A DNA stretch of 19,561 nt from F23-D06 sp045600905 (GCA_045600905.1 JAZRYT010000023.1:1-19561), one strand, 5' to 3'; positions 8,278 through 16,522 are shown, counted from the first letter of the stretch. Numbers and translations: made by a program. Notes: generated by a model not told the origin, from the sequence alone.

Positions 8278-10356
8278 TTAGTACTCAAAAACCAATTTTA
8301 CGCGCCAGCCAAAGCCCTGCATCGGATAATTTCTGACAATTTCGTAATTGCGGTTGGCTAAGTTCAGCAGTTCACATTTGAATCCCAACTTCACATCCTT
8401 AATAGAATAGGTGTGGCCGATGGTAACGCTGTGGTCCACATAGCCTTCCACTAAATTAGAAGGGATGTTTTGGCCTAATGCGTAGCGGTCACCACAGACA
8501 ATCATGGAGTAGGAAACCGTCAGCCAGGGCATATCCACACTCAAGCTGGCCGAACTGGACCATACCGGCGTGTAGGGAATCTGGTGGTTGAAGGTCTTGC
8601 CCGTGGGGTCGGTTCTATCGACTGCCCTCTGATAGGTGCAGTTGCCACTCAGTCTTAGCCAGTATTTTTTCAAAAACTGATATTGCAGATTGGCGTTCAT
8701 TTCCGCGCCACCAATCCACACTTTGCCGAAATTCAGCATCGTCCACGAGAAGAGGTTGCGCGAGGGGAAGGCCACGATTTTGTCTTTCACGATGTTGAAA
8801 TAACCATCGAAAGAAGCGGACAACGAGACTTTCCCGGAGGCGAAGTGCTGATCGTCTAATACAACGCCCAAGTCGCATTGGTGCGTTTTTTCCGGCACCA
8901 GATCCAAATTGCCGACTTCCCGATAGTAGAGGTCGTTGAAGGTGGGCATTCGGAAAATGTTTTTGTAAAAGGCACGGATGTGGCAATGTTGATGGGCTGC
9001 TATCGAAACATTCACGGCTGGGGAAAGGTGCACGTAATTGCCTACGGCGGCATTGTCCGTTTTATTGTTCACCGTTGTGAGTAAAAGATTGCCGCTCACA
9101 CTTACGATGGGATGGGAAAAACGAGCGACCAATGCCGTCATTGTCGTAAAACGTCGCGGATGCGCAATATCCATCGTGTTTCCTTCCAATTGGTTGTAGA
9201 ATAGGTCGTTGGACAATGAAAATTGCAGGGGGAAGGGTGTCCCTTTTGACGTTCCGTGGATGCTGTCTGTTTTGAAAGTATAAGGAATAAACATCATCAC
9301 GTTGGACAGATAACCCTCATATTGTTCGTACTGGTTGTCCAACAGCCCGTCCGCATTCAGATAGGCGGAATCAACATAGTGGGTGAAGTCGTAGTTGAAT
9401 TTCGCGCTGAGCATATAGAACAAACTCGGATTGATTTGATAGCGGTAGTTCAGCTGTCCGAAAGTGTTGCGGTTGCTCAGTCGTTGGTGGGAATTCTGAT
9501 TGTAGAAAATGGTGGCGGAGGGCAATCCTCTGTCGGAATCATAATAGTACCATTTGACGTGCAACAGTTGGTATTTGTTGTGACGGTAGATGAAATTGGC
9601 TTCAGAATTGAAAGCCGACACGTCCGTATTTTGTCTGCGCTCTATGGAAGTGCTGTCGTTGGCGCTGCCGTAGTGCATCACGAAGGGGTAGCCCCCCTTT
9701 GAATACAGATAGTCGGCCGACAAATTCCATACAAAGCTGCGGTCGTTTTGCTTTTTGCTTTTGACGATGTGCTCGAAGAAAAACTGTGGGGCCAACAGGC
9801 CGTACGAGCCGGCAGTCATCGCGATTTTGAGATGGACTGGTTTCTCGGACAGTATTTCTCGTATGGAATTGATTCTGATGATGTTGCTATATGAGAACAG
9901 GCGGGCGGGTGTTAGCAGTCCGCACTCGCCCGTGACGACGGAAACGGAGGCTATATTGTCCAACGCAACTTTGCTGAGGTCTATTTGTCCGGTTTGGCAA
10001 TCGGTCAGGGGAATGCCGTCGTAGGAAACGCCCGTGTGCTGCGAGCCGAGCCCGCGAATGGAGACGGTCTTCATACCGCCGGCACCACCAAAATCTTTGA
10101 CTACTACGCCGGACATATATTTCAATGCGTCAGAAAGTTGCAATGTCGGAAGATTCTCTAATTGGCGTATGGTGATGGTTTGGATGGCGGCAGCATTGAT
10201 TTCGGTTTTGAAATAATCGCCACCAATTTGAATTTCCGGCAAACGGTTGACCTTGTTGGTATCTGCAGCCTCTTGCGCGGAAAGCGGAAAAAAACGACAA
10301 AAGAGCACCAACCCCAAAAGGAGGAGGCGATTCGTCTTTTGTCCGTTTTTCATCAT
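8278..10356 (-). CDS. TonB-dependent outer-membrane receptor (substrate unknown)
   Basis: This 692-residue protein starts with a signal peptide (basic M-M-K-N-G-Q-K, hydrophobic core, ending L-S-A-Q). ATG at 10353 is an equally possible start one codon on. A TonB plug domain follows (about 45-165) with L-S-D-A-L-K-Y-M-S-G-V-V-V-K-D-F-G-G, S-I-R-G-L-G-S-Q-H-T and Y-D-G-I-P-L-T-D. The remainder is alternating beta-strand sequence of a 22-strand barrel ending in aromatic Y (V-F-E-Y), as needed for outer-membrane insertion. Such receptors take up scarce ligands using TonB energy. There is no SusD-like partner and no N-terminal carboxypeptidase-like domain, so it resembles the cobalamin/siderophore receptors more than the polysaccharide SusC type, but the ligand cannot be read from sequence. 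It lies 101 bp downstream of the guanylyltransferase gene; co-transcription is possible. Confidence 0.9.
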   Translation of the reverse strand: MMKNGQKTNRLLLLGLVLFCRFFPLSAQEAADTNKVNRLPEIQIGGDYFKTEINAAAIQTITIRQLENLPTLQLSDALKYMSGVVVKDFGGAGGMKTVSIRGLGSQHTGVSYDGIPLTDCQTGQIDLSKVALDNIASVSVVTGECGLLTPARLFSYSNIIRINSIREILSEKPVHLKIAMTAGSYGLLAPQFFFEHIVKSKKQNDRSFVWNLSADYLYSKGGYPFVMHYGSANDSTSIERRQNTDVSAFNSEANFIYRHNKYQLLHVKWYYYDSDRGLPSATIFYNQNSHQRLSNRNTFGQLNYRYQINPSLFYMLSAKFNYDFTHYVDSAYLNADGLLDNQYEQYEGYLSNVMMFIPYTFKTDSIHGTSKGTPFPLQFSLSNDLFYNQLEGNTMDIAHPRRFTTMTALVARFSHPIVSVSGNLLLTTVNNKTDNAAVGNYVHLSPAVNVSIAAHQHCHIRAFYKNIFRMPTFNDLYYREVGNLDLVPEKTHQCDLGVVLDDQHFASGKVSLSASFDGYFNIVKDKIVAFPSRNLFSWTMLNFGKVWIGGAEMNANLQYQFLKKYWLRLSGNCTYQRAVDRTDPTGKTFNHQIPYTPVWSSSASLSVDMPWLTVSYSMIVCGDRYALGQNIPSNLVEGYVDHSVTIGHTYSIKDVKLGFKCELLNLANRNYEIVRNYPMQGFGWRVKLVFEY

Positions 10357-10361
10357 TGTGG

Positions 10362-10448
10362 AGTGATCTGTGAGCCGTGAACTGAATTGTTTTGGCTTTG
10401 TTTGCAGGAAAAGAGGATAAATAGTGCTTATGTTAGTGATCAGTGAAC
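10362..10448. repeat. Degenerate 7-bp tandem units (NGTGANC) in the TonB-receptor leader
   Basis: Three head-to-tail 7-mers, AGTGATC, TGTGAGC and CGTGAAC, occupy 10362-10382, and two more, AGTGATC and AGTGAAC, occupy 10435-10448. They flank the middle of the 101-bp gap between the guanylyltransferase stop and the receptor start. They may be a small intergenic repeat or regulator sites. No -33/-7 promoter is evident in this gap. Confidence 0.4.
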
Positions 10449-10457
10449 GGAGGGGGA

Positions 10458-11552
10458 TTATACGTATTTATTGCCAAAATCCACTTGCACGTCGGCCACG
10501 TATTGGCGGATTTGCTGCTCGTCTGACTTCCTGCAAATCAAAAGGACGTCGTTATTCTCGACCACGATGTAGTCTTCCAGTCCTTGTACGACCACGACCT
10601 TGTTTTTCGGCACGTTGATAATGCACTTTTCGGAATCATACACTTTTACGTGGTTGCCCGTGATGACGTTTTTGTTGGAATCTTTTTTGCGGAGTTCGTA
10701 CAGGGACCCCCAGGTTCCCAAGTCGGACCAGCCAAACTCGGCGGCAAACACTTTGACATTGCGGGCTTTTTCCATCACGCCGTAGTCAATGGAGATACTT
10801 TTGCAAACCTGATAGATTCTGTCAATAAATTCTTCCTCCTGTGGCGTATTGTACAAGCCTTCGCCCTGTTTGAAAAGTTCATCAATTTCAGGAAGAAAAG
10901 ATTCAAAGGATTTTTGAATGGCGGCCAGTGACCACATAAAGATTCCCGCATTCCAAAGGAAATCCCCGCTTTCAAGAAAACTCTTAGCCATAGCAAGTTC
11001 GGGTTTCTCCGTAAAGGTCTTGACCGCATAAATGGAATCGTTCTTTTCGTACGGTTTGTCTTCATCGTATTGGATGTAGCCGTAACCGGTGTTGGGAGAG
11101 GACGGGCGGATGCCGATGGTGAGGAGCCAGTCGTTTTCGGAAACGGCCTTCAATCCCTGCTCGATTACGGAAACAAAGACGTCTTCTTTCAAAATCACGT
11201 GGTCGGAAGGTGCCACCACGATGACGGCGTTCGGGTTTTTGGATTTGATTTTATAGTTGGCGTATGCGATACAGGGCGCCGTATTGCGGCGATAAGGTTC
11301 AAGAATGATCTGCTCGTCCTGAATTTCAGGAAGTTGCTGTTTGGTAATATCTTTATAGGACTTACTGGTGACGATATAGATGTTTTCTTTGGGGCATATT
11401 TTGGCAAAGCGGCCAAAGGTTTTTTGAATCAGTGTTTGACCCTCTCCCAGAATATCCAAAAACTGTTTGGGAGTTTGGCTGTTGCTCATCGGCCAGAAAC
11501 GCGCACCGATACCGCCGGCCATAATGACGCAGTAATAATTAGGATTTGTCAT
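10458..11552 (-). CDS. manC: Mannose-1-phosphate guanylyltransferase
   Basis: It makes GDP-mannose from mannose-1-phosphate and GTP in the cytoplasm, the precursor for GDP-fucose, mannosylated glycans and surface polysaccharide. The N-terminus has the nucleotidyltransferase signature A-G-G-I-G-A-R-F-W-P-M-S (12-23) with PKQFL (28-32). V-A-P-S-D-H (113-118) and F-T-E-K-P are the other family motifs. At 364 residues it is the single-domain form, without the phosphomannose isomerase domain fused in many ManC/AlgA proteins. The start at 11552-11550 sits directly after eight T's on its own strand, which belong to the terminator-like hairpin of the upstream phosphoglycerate kinase gene. There is no room for much of a leader, so expression may depend on read-through from that gene. 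The symbol manC is used for the function; other naming is possible. Confidence 0.92.
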   Translation of the reverse strand: MTNPNYYCVIMAGGIGARFWPMSNSQTPKQFLDILGEGQTLIQKTFGRFAKICPKENIYIVTSKSYKDITKQQLPEIQDEQIILEPYRRNTAPCIAYANYKIKSKNPNAVIVVAPSDHVILKEDVFVSVIEQGLKAVSENDWLLTIGIRPSSPNTGYGYIQYDEDKPYEKNDSIYAVKTFTEKPELAMAKSFLESGDFLWNAGIFMWSLAAIQKSFESFLPEIDELFKQGEGLYNTPQEEEFIDRIYQVCKSISIDYGVMEKARNVKVFAAEFGWSDLGTWGSLYELRKKDSNKNVITGNHVKVYDSEKCIINVPKNKVVVVQGLEDYIVVENNDVLLICRKSDEQQIRQYVADVQVDFGNKYV

Positions 11553-11594
11553 AAAAAAAAGAGGTTAATAGTCGGCAGTTTGTACTGCCGACTA
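11553..11594 (-). terminator. Terminator or attenuator hairpin between pgk and the guanylyltransferase gene
   Basis: On the reverse strand an 11-bp perfect stem (TAGTCGGCAGT and ACTGCCGACTA, 11594-11569) with a 4-nt loop is followed, after 8 nt, by eight T's (11560-11553), which end at the ATG of the next gene. The 8-nt gap between stem and T-run makes it weaker than a classic intrinsic terminator and leaves room for partial read-through. Confidence 0.6.
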
Positions 11595-11605
11595 ATGGTA
11601 AATAA

Positions 11606-12802
11606 TTAGCACATTTCGTTGAGCGCTTTCACGCCAGGGAGTTCCTTGCCTTCAAGGTATTCGAGCATTGCGCCGCCACCCGTGCTGATGTAGGAGACGT
11701 AGTCGGCGAGGTCATACTTGTTGATGGCTGCGATGGAGTCGCCACCGCCGATAACGGAGTATGCGCCAGCCAAAGTGGAGGCAGCCACGCTGATAGCCAC
11801 GGCTTTGGTACCCTTGCTGAATTTTTCCAATTCGAAAACGCCGACAGGACCGTTCCACAAAATGGTGTTGGATTCTTTCAGCACCTGTGCGAAACTGTGT
11901 TGGGTTTTCGGACCGATGTCGAGGCCTTCCCAATTGTCGGGAATGTTGTTGTCCCCTGTAACGAGTACGTTAGCATCGTCTCCGAACTTGTCACCACAGA
12001 TGGTGTCGAGACGGCAGTAGAACTTTTTGCCGGAAGCTTCCACCTGTTTGAGGATGTCCTTGGCAACGGGGAGCATATCGGGTTCGAAAAGGGAATTGCC
12101 AATGGTGTAGCCCATAGCTGCGAGGAACGTGTAGCTCAAACCGCCGCCCACGATGAGGTTATCGACTTTGGGCAGAAGGTTGGTGATGATATTTATTTTG
12201 GTGGAGACTTTGGAACCGCCGATGATAGCTGTGAATGGGCGCACTTGACCATTGAGGACTTTTTCCAAGCTCATAACTTCGTTGTAGAGCAGATAGCCGG
12301 CGAAAGCCTTGCCGGGGAAGCAGCGTGCGATGGTGGCTGTGGAGGCGTGTTCGCGGTGAGCGGTGCCAAAAGCATCGTTCACATAGACATCACCCAAGCG
12401 GGCAATGGCCTTTGCAAAATCAACGTCGCCCTTTTCCTCTTCTGCGTGGAAACGGAGATTTTCAAGCAAGGCAACAGCACCCGATTTCAAATTGGCAATG
12501 GTGTTGGCAGCTTCTTCGCTCAGTACGTCACCGGCGAAAATCACTTCCTGACCGAGGATTTCAGAAACCTTGCTGACGATGTGGCGCAATGAGAATTTGT
12601 CATTGGCTTCGCCTTTCGGACGGCCAAGGTGTGACATCAGAATCACAGTACCGCCGTCGTTCAAAATCTTGCTGACGGTTTCCTTTGTACGTACGATGCG
12701 GGTTACGTCTGTTACATTGAAATTGTCATCCAAGGGAACGTTGTAGTCAACGCGGATGAGTGCTTTTTGTCCTTGAAAATTGTATTGGTCTATGGATTTC
12801 AT
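11606..12802 (-). CDS. pgk: Phosphoglycerate kinase
   Basis: This catalyses the reversible transfer of phosphate from 1,3-bisphosphoglycerate to ADP in glycolysis, in the cytoplasm. The 398-residue length is normal. The N-terminal substrate domain has I-R-V-D-Y-N-V-P (16-23; usually R-V-D-F-N-V-P), M-S-H-L-G-R-P-K (57-64) and L-L-E-N-L-R-F-H, with I-G-G-S-K-V-S-T-K nearer the middle. The C-terminal nucleotide domain has W-N-G-P-V-G-V-F-E and G-G-G-D-S-I-A-A-I. No residue of the key motifs appears lost. It starts at 12802, 51 bp after the thymidylate synthase gene ends; the AT-rich gap shows no clear -33/-7 pair, so it may be co-transcribed with thyA or have a weak promoter. Confidence 0.97.
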   Translation of the reverse strand: MKSIDQYNFQGQKALIRVDYNVPLDDNFNVTDVTRIVRTKETVSKILNDGGTVILMSHLGRPKGEANDKFSLRHIVSKVSEILGQEVIFAGDVLSEEAANTIANLKSGAVALLENLRFHAEEEKGDVDFAKAIARLGDVYVNDAFGTAHREHASTATIARCFPGKAFAGYLLYNEVMSLEKVLNGQVRPFTAIIGGSKVSTKINIITNLLPKVDNLIVGGGLSYTFLAAMGYTIGNSLFEPDMLPVAKDILKQVEASGKKFYCRLDTICGDKFGDDANVLVTGDNNIPDNWEGLDIGPKTQHSFAQVLKESNTILWNGPVGVFELEKFSKGTKAVAISVAASTLAGAYSVIGGGDSIAAINKYDLADYVSYISTGGGAMLEYLEGKELPGVKALNEMC

Positions 12803-12853
12803 AAAAGATGTTTTTTTAATTTTCTTCTATATAAATAATTTATTGAAAATCAA

Positions 12854-13648
12854 TTAAATGGCCACATCGGCTTTAATGTGCGGATGCGGGTCGTAATTCT
12901 CGAGATGGAAATCTTCGTAATGGAAGTTGAAAATGTCTTTCACCTCGGGATTGATGTTCATAATGGGCAGCGGGCGTGGGTCGCGCGTGAGCTGTAACTT
13001 GGCCTGTTCCACGTGGTTGGAGTAGATGTGGGCGTCGCCCAGCGTGTGGATGAACTCTTTGGGTTTGAGGCCGCACACCTGTGCCACCATCATCAGCAGG
13101 AGGGTGTAGGAGGCGATGTTGAACGGGACGCCGAGGAACACGTCCGCGCTGCGCTGGTAGAGCTGCAGGGATATTTCCCCGTTGTTCACGTAAAATTGGA
13201 ACAGCACGTGGCAGGGTGGTAACGCCATCTTGTCGATTTCGCCCACGTTCCAGGCGCATACCATCAGTCGCCGGGAATCCGGTGTGGATTTGATTTGCTC
13301 GATGAGTTGCGAAATCTGGTCAATTTGCTCGCCGTCAGGTGTGCCCCACGAACGCCACTGACGACCGTAAATCGGACCCAGATCGCCATTGGGATCAGCC
13401 CATTCGTCCCAAATGGACACGCCGTTGTCTTTCAAATATTTGATGTTGGTATCGCCGTTCAAAAACCACAGTAATTCGTATATGATAGAACGCAAGTGCA
13501 GCTTTTTGGTCGTCAGCAGGGGAAAACCTTGGGAGAGATCAAAACGCATCTGATAGCCGAAAATACTATAAGTGCCGGTACCTGTTCGGTCGGATTTGAA
13601 AGAGCCTTGTTCTAAAATCGTGCGTAAAAGGTCCTGATACTGTTTCAT
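12854..13648 (-). CDS. thyA: Thymidylate synthase
   Basis: This methylates dUMP to dTMP using methylene-tetrahydrofolate, the only de novo route to thymidine. I choose ATG at 13648-13646 instead of an in-frame ATG at 13681: it gives M-K-Q-Y-Q-D-L-L and exactly 264 residues, the length of E. coli ThyA, and places the catalytic cysteine at C146 in L-P-P-C-H-V as in E. coli. The upstream ATG also lies within the predicted promoter and start region. Other family motifs present are S-D-R-T-G-T-G-T (19-26), Y-G-R-Q-W-R-S-W (94-101), R-R-L-M-V-C-A-W-N (126-134), and near the end Y-S-N-H-V-E-Q. No dihydrofolate reductase gene is adjacent, although the two are often paired elsewhere. Confidence 0.97.
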   Translation of the reverse strand: MKQYQDLLRTILEQGSFKSDRTGTGTYSIFGYQMRFDLSQGFPLLTTKKLHLRSIIYELLWFLNGDTNIKYLKDNGVSIWDEWADPNGDLGPIYGRQWRSWGTPDGEQIDQISQLIEQIKSTPDSRRLMVCAWNVGEIDKMALPPCHVLFQFYVNNGEISLQLYQRSADVFLGVPFNIASYTLLLMMVAQVCGLKPKEFIHTLGDAHIYSNHVEQAKLQLTRDPRPLPIMNINPEVKDIFNFHYEDFHLENYDPHPHIKADVAI

Positions 13649-13670
13649 TCGCTGTTTTATTAATAGGCGG

Positions 13671-13678
13671 CAAAAATA
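13671..13678 (-). promoter_or_regulatory. Predicted -7 element upstream of thyA
   Basis: The reverse strand reads TATTTTTG at 13678-13671, matching TAnnTTTG and followed by C. Transcription would start near 13664, 16 nt before the chosen thyA ATG, which supports that start. No good TTTG -33 element was found. Confidence 0.5.
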
Positions 13679-13690
13679 CAAAAAAACATT

Positions 13691-14307
13691 TTATGCCAGC
13701 CACTTCAACAATTCCACGGTGACTTTCCAGATGTTGACGGCAGTGTCGAGGTTGACGCGCTCGGAGGTGGAATGCGACTCGATGATGAACGGCCCGATGG
13801 AGGCAATCTCCACACCGAGATACTTTTACACATAGTAGGCAGCCTCCAAGACGAAGTGCATCGCCACTTTCTTGGGCTCGAAGCCGAGCACGTCTTGGAA
13901 TGTTTGGCACGCGAGCGCCATAGAGAAGCCCATACCGTTGTCAGCACCCAAGGAGGTGCCTTCGGCCTTCATCCAACGCGTCTCGCTGCCATTGGGATTT
14001 TTGACGGTTTCCGTATAAACGCGGATTTCGTCGTTCAGCGCATCAAGCAGCCGGCCGTCGCGCAGATATCCGTCCTTGCCACACTTACCATATCCATGTA
14101 GTTGAGAATGACTACCGGTTCCGCGTTCTCGTGGCCGGGTGTGGCGTCCTTTTCAATGACCACGCAGTTTTGCGCATCGCGACGATAGCACAGACTGTGT
14201 TCTTTTGCAAAATTGCAAAGAAAGTCCGCCACGCGCTCTTCGTGATGTGACGGGCGCAGTGTATTGTTTAATTGTTTGAAAATATCGTAAAATGTAGGTG
14301 TTTGCAT
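13691..14307 (-). pseudogene. PepD-type (M20 family) dipeptidase remnant with deletion, frameshift and stop
   Basis: From ATG 14307 the first 83 or so codons resemble the N-terminus of cytosolic beta-Ala-His/aminoacyl-histidine dipeptidases: a start with L-R-P-S-H-H-E-E and V-V-I-L-N-Y-M-D-M-V, where the metal-binding H of the usual H-M-D is Y. The frame then shifts near 14080-14090 (first frame ends at TGA 14037-14035). The next frame reads G-Y-L-R-D-G-R-L-L-D-A-L through T-S-L-G-A-D-N-G-M-G, then jumps to what looks like the C-terminal end (F-E-P-K-K-V-A-M-H, I-G-P-F-I-I-E-S-H-S, E-R-V-N), with TAA at 13828-13826 in place of a sense codon, ending at TAA 13693. Full-length PepD proteins are about 480-530 residues, so most of the middle is missing. 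At least three separate lesions mean the gene is dead. Confidence 0.85.
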
Positions 14308-14354
14308 ATTCTTGTATTTGTATTCTTATTGATATTATCAAGGTGGTAATGCGG

Positions 14355-14362
14355 CAAAAATA
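14355..14362 (-). promoter_or_regulatory. Predicted -7 element of the PepD pseudogene
   Basis: The reverse strand reads TATTTTTG at 14362-14355, matching TAnnTTTG, about 48 bp upstream of the former start codon. The promoter appears to have outlived its gene. It faces away from the element at 14386-14393. Confidence 0.45.
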
Positions 14363-14385
14363 CAACTTTACAAATCTATATTTGT

Positions 14386-14393
14386 TATTTTTG
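14386..14393 (+). promoter_or_regulatory. Predicted -7 element of the DUF1295-like gene
   Basis: TATTTTTG followed by C matches TAnnTTTG; a start near 14400 would give a leader of about 25 nt to ATG 14425. The -33 region is weak (TTTA near 14367-14370). Two -7 elements facing apart lie within 40 bp of each other here. Confidence 0.45.
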
Positions 14394-14424
14394 CAAACTT
14401 AATTTTCAACAAAAATCTATTGTT

Positions 14425-14784
14425 ATGTTTATCATAGTACTTATTCTTCTCATTGTTTCTTTGGCAGTTTCAGCAGTCGGCTGGATACGTTTCATTTGGT
14501 TCTTTTCCGTCGGATACGGATACAGCATTTCGGCGTTGACCGTTACACCGGCAATTATGTACGGAACATCGATTACGTGGGTGACAGGCTTGCGGCTGCT
14601 TCTTTTGTTTGCTTACGGAATTCGTTTGTCCACCTATCTTCTGGTCAGAGAGTTAAAAAACAGAAACTACGTGCACACGGGATATTTGGATGTTAAGCAG
14701 AAACAGGCCTACGTCAAAACAACGCCCATCCTGCTGCCTTTCATCCCTCTATTCTGTTTCAAAGTTCAATGGTTGAAAGGATGA
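14425..14784 (+). CDS. Truncated DUF1295 (steroid 5-alpha-reductase-like) membrane protein
   Basis: These 119 residues contain three hydrophobic segments (about 2-20, 26-46, 54-75), then Y-G-I-R-L-S-T-Y-L-L-V-R-E-L-K-N-R-N-Y (65-83), the most recognisable DUF1295 motif. Members are integral membrane proteins of roughly 250-290 residues with a C-terminal reductase-like region. Here the frame ends at TGA 14782-14784, well short, with an atypical tail (P-F-I-P-L-F-C-F-K-V-Q-W-L-K-G). The next gene begins 29 bp later, so the missing half is not in another frame nearby. The neighbour upstream is a decayed dipeptidase, so this is probably a second casualty of deletions, although a short membrane protein cannot be ruled out. 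Confidence 0.6.
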   Translation: MFIIVLILLIVSLAVSAVGWIRFIWFFSVGYGYSISALTVTPAIMYGTSITWVTGLRLLLLFAYGIRLSTYLLVRELKNRNYVHTGYLDVKQKQAYVKTTPILLPFIPLFCFKVQWLKG

Positions 14785-14813
14785 TTTTATAAATTATTGA
14801 AAATAAATTTTTT

Positions 14814-15494
14814 ATGAATACAAAAAGTATTCGAAATAGTTTGAAACACCATTACATTATATTGATTCTGCTAATCTTTTCCGCGCCATACAGTTTCGCC
14901 CAAAGAGTTTATGGCGGTGGAGTACAGGTCGGCGGTACGCTATCGGCGATGTCTGCGGACAATATAATAGGATATTGGAAAACCGGTTTCACCACGGGTT
15001 TGTTCGCATACGTAACGGTATTTGACAATTCCAACACAAGGATGAAACTGCAAATGGAATTGAACTTCACAACAAAGGGTACGCGCACAATGCCCCACTT
15101 CCACGACCTCGGAATCACTCATCTGGGAAACTATATTTTGCATTTAGGCTACCTTGAAATTCCAATCCTTGCGCGTTTGCGTTTTAATAATATCAGCCTC
15201 TATGATGATGGATTATGGTTGGATTTCGGTCCGGCAATCGGCATTTTACTGGACCAACGCGAAATGAATCGTATCCGGGATTTTTTTGAGGCAGGGTCTG
15301 GCAAGGACTTCAAGAACATCGATTTTTCGATTCAGGCCGGCTTGACTTATGCATTCAAACAACATCACGGCATTTCACTCCGATTCAGCCATTCTTTACT
15401 CCCGATAGGATCACCCTCTATGGAAATCACTCAAGGCCTGCTCAAGAGACAATATAACTCAGGTTTTGGCCTGATGTATTCGTATCAATTTTAG
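14814..15494 (+). CDS. PorT-like outer-membrane beta-barrel protein
   Basis: This 226-residue protein has a signal peptide: basic start (M-N-T-K-S-I-R-N-S-L-K-H-H), hydrophobic core and Ala-X-Ala-like end S-F-A-Q (residue 30). The mature part alternates hydrophobic and polar residues as in an 8-10 strand barrel, with repeated glycine/aromatic strand ends (G-G-G-V-Q-V-G-G-T-L, A-G-L-T-Y-A-F, G-F-G-L-M-Y-S-Y) and a C-terminal F, the usual sorting signal. I-L-H-L-G-Y-L-E-I-P-I-L-A-R-L resembles the central strand motif of PorT-family proteins ('Y-L-E-I-P-L-L'). Specific function is unknown. It ends at TAG 15492-15494, whose bases overlap the stop of the converging WYL gene. Confidence 0.75.
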   Translation: MNTKSIRNSLKHHYIILILLIFSAPYSFAQRVYGGGVQVGGTLSAMSADNIIGYWKTGFTTGLFAYVTVFDNSNTRMKLQMELNFTTKGTRTMPHFHDLGITHLGNYILHLGYLEIPILARLRFNNISLYDDGLWLDFGPAIGILLDQREMNRIRDFFEAGSGKDFKNIDFSIQAGLTYAFKQHHGISLRFSHSLLPIGSPSMEITQGLLKRQYNSGFGLMYSYQF

Positions 15495-16522
15495 ATAAAT
15501 CTATCATTATTCTCTATTTCGTACTGCTTCAGTCCCTGCGCGAAATGTTCGCGCATCGTTAGCACCAAATTGTCCGGACTCAACACGCGCACGCCTTCGC
15601 TATAAGCCATCAGGTCACGAATAAGCTCGTGATTCACTATCACCTTGATTTGGAAAACCATACTGCCGTCCTCGCGCTGTTCCAGCACCTTCTGACTCGC
15701 GTGTATTGGCTTGGTGAGAATATAGGGCGCATTGGTTGGTCCCGCCCAAAAGCGGACCTCCTCCACCGGCGTGTTCATTTTGGTAACCCCGACAATGTCG
15801 TCAAAAAAGGTTTCAGGGTCAAAGGTCGGGGCTTCATAAAAGGGACAGCCACTTGCGGTCTTGATGGTGATGATGCGGTCTAAGGCCAAGTCAGTCACTT
15901 CCGTAGTTTTGCGCGTATGCGTGCCGAATACAAACCACCGGTTGCGCGACTCTTTTAGAATATAAGGCGAAAAAATGAACTTGCGCGGCCGAGATGACTT
16001 GAATGACTGGTATAGAATACGCAACACCTGTTTTTTGGCAATAGCCTCATAGATAACCGGAATAAACTGCAGGCCTTTCACCAGATTGTTCTGCTCAAAA
16101 TAAACTACCGGTTTGTTCTGTTCGTTGAGGTTTTTAACGTGGTCTTCCAAGCGGCAAAGCACATCTTCCAGTCCCGTCATCGGATGGAAAGCGCTCATCT
16201 GCTTGAAGATGCCGATGGCCTCGTTGAGTTGTTTCACGTCCTGCACGCTAAGCGGCGTCTTGGTGATGCTGTAATCCGGGTCGTCATACATATAATATTT
16301 TTTGTCCACCACCACAATCGGTGCGCTGTAGCCGGGACGGTCGCTGCGCATAAACTGGATGTCGCTCTGAATGGTGCGCACACTGATGCTCGTGCCGCAA
16401 TAGTCGAGCATCGCCTCGTTACATTTGCGGACCAAGTCGTTCAGTGTCCACAAACGCGTGCGGTTGCACAAACAGGCATCTATGGTTTTATAGCGTAAAA
16501 GGGCGTTTTTGGATGCGGGCAT
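15491..16522 (-). CDS. WYL-domain transcriptional regulator
   Basis: The N-terminal part (about 8-70) is a winged-helix region (L-N-D-L-V-R-K, S-V-R-T-I-Q-S-D-I-Q-F-M-R); the 'R-T-I-Q-x-D-I' segment is typical of the DeoR/YafY-like readout helix. The WYL domain covers about 155-225 (V-L-R-I-L-Y-Q-S-F, S-P-Y-I-L-K-E-S-R-N-R-W-F-V-F-G, L-A-L-D-R-I), and a C-terminal WCX-like extension runs to the end (R-D-L-M-A-Y-S-E-G-V-R-V). WYL proteins bind nucleotides or nucleic acid and control DNA repair and defence genes (for example BrxR, CapW). This gene diverges from rtcB with 105 bp between them, and that gap contains a perfect palindrome, so the likely job is control of rtcB and itself. The 3' end overlaps the barrel protein stop by 4 bp on the other strand. 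Confidence 0.9.
   Translation of the reverse strand: MPASKNALLRYKTIDACLCNRTRLWTLNDLVRKCNEAMLDYCGTSISVRTIQSDIQFMRSDRPGYSAPIVVVDKKYYMYDDPDYSITKTPLSVQDVKQLNEAIGIFKQMSAFHPMTGLEDVLCRLEDHVKNLNEQNKPVVYFEQNNLVKGLQFIPVIYEAIAKKQVLRILYQSFKSSRPRKFIFSPYILKESRNRWFVFGTHTRKTTEVTDLALDRIITIKTASGCPFYEAPTFDPETFFDDIVGVTKMNTPVEEVRFWAGPTNAPYILTKPIHASQKVLEQREDGSMVFQIKVIVNHELIRDLMAYSEGVRVLSPDNLVLTMREHFAQGLKQYEIENNDRFI

Noticed and set aside
9256..9702. 148-codon forward frame opposite the TonB receptor
   Set aside because: V/I-rich shadow of beta-barrel codons, without start context or a recognised family.
11897..12592. 231-codon forward frame opposite pgk
   Set aside because: It mirrors the conserved kinase on the other strand; long antisense frames are common opposite GC-biased codons.
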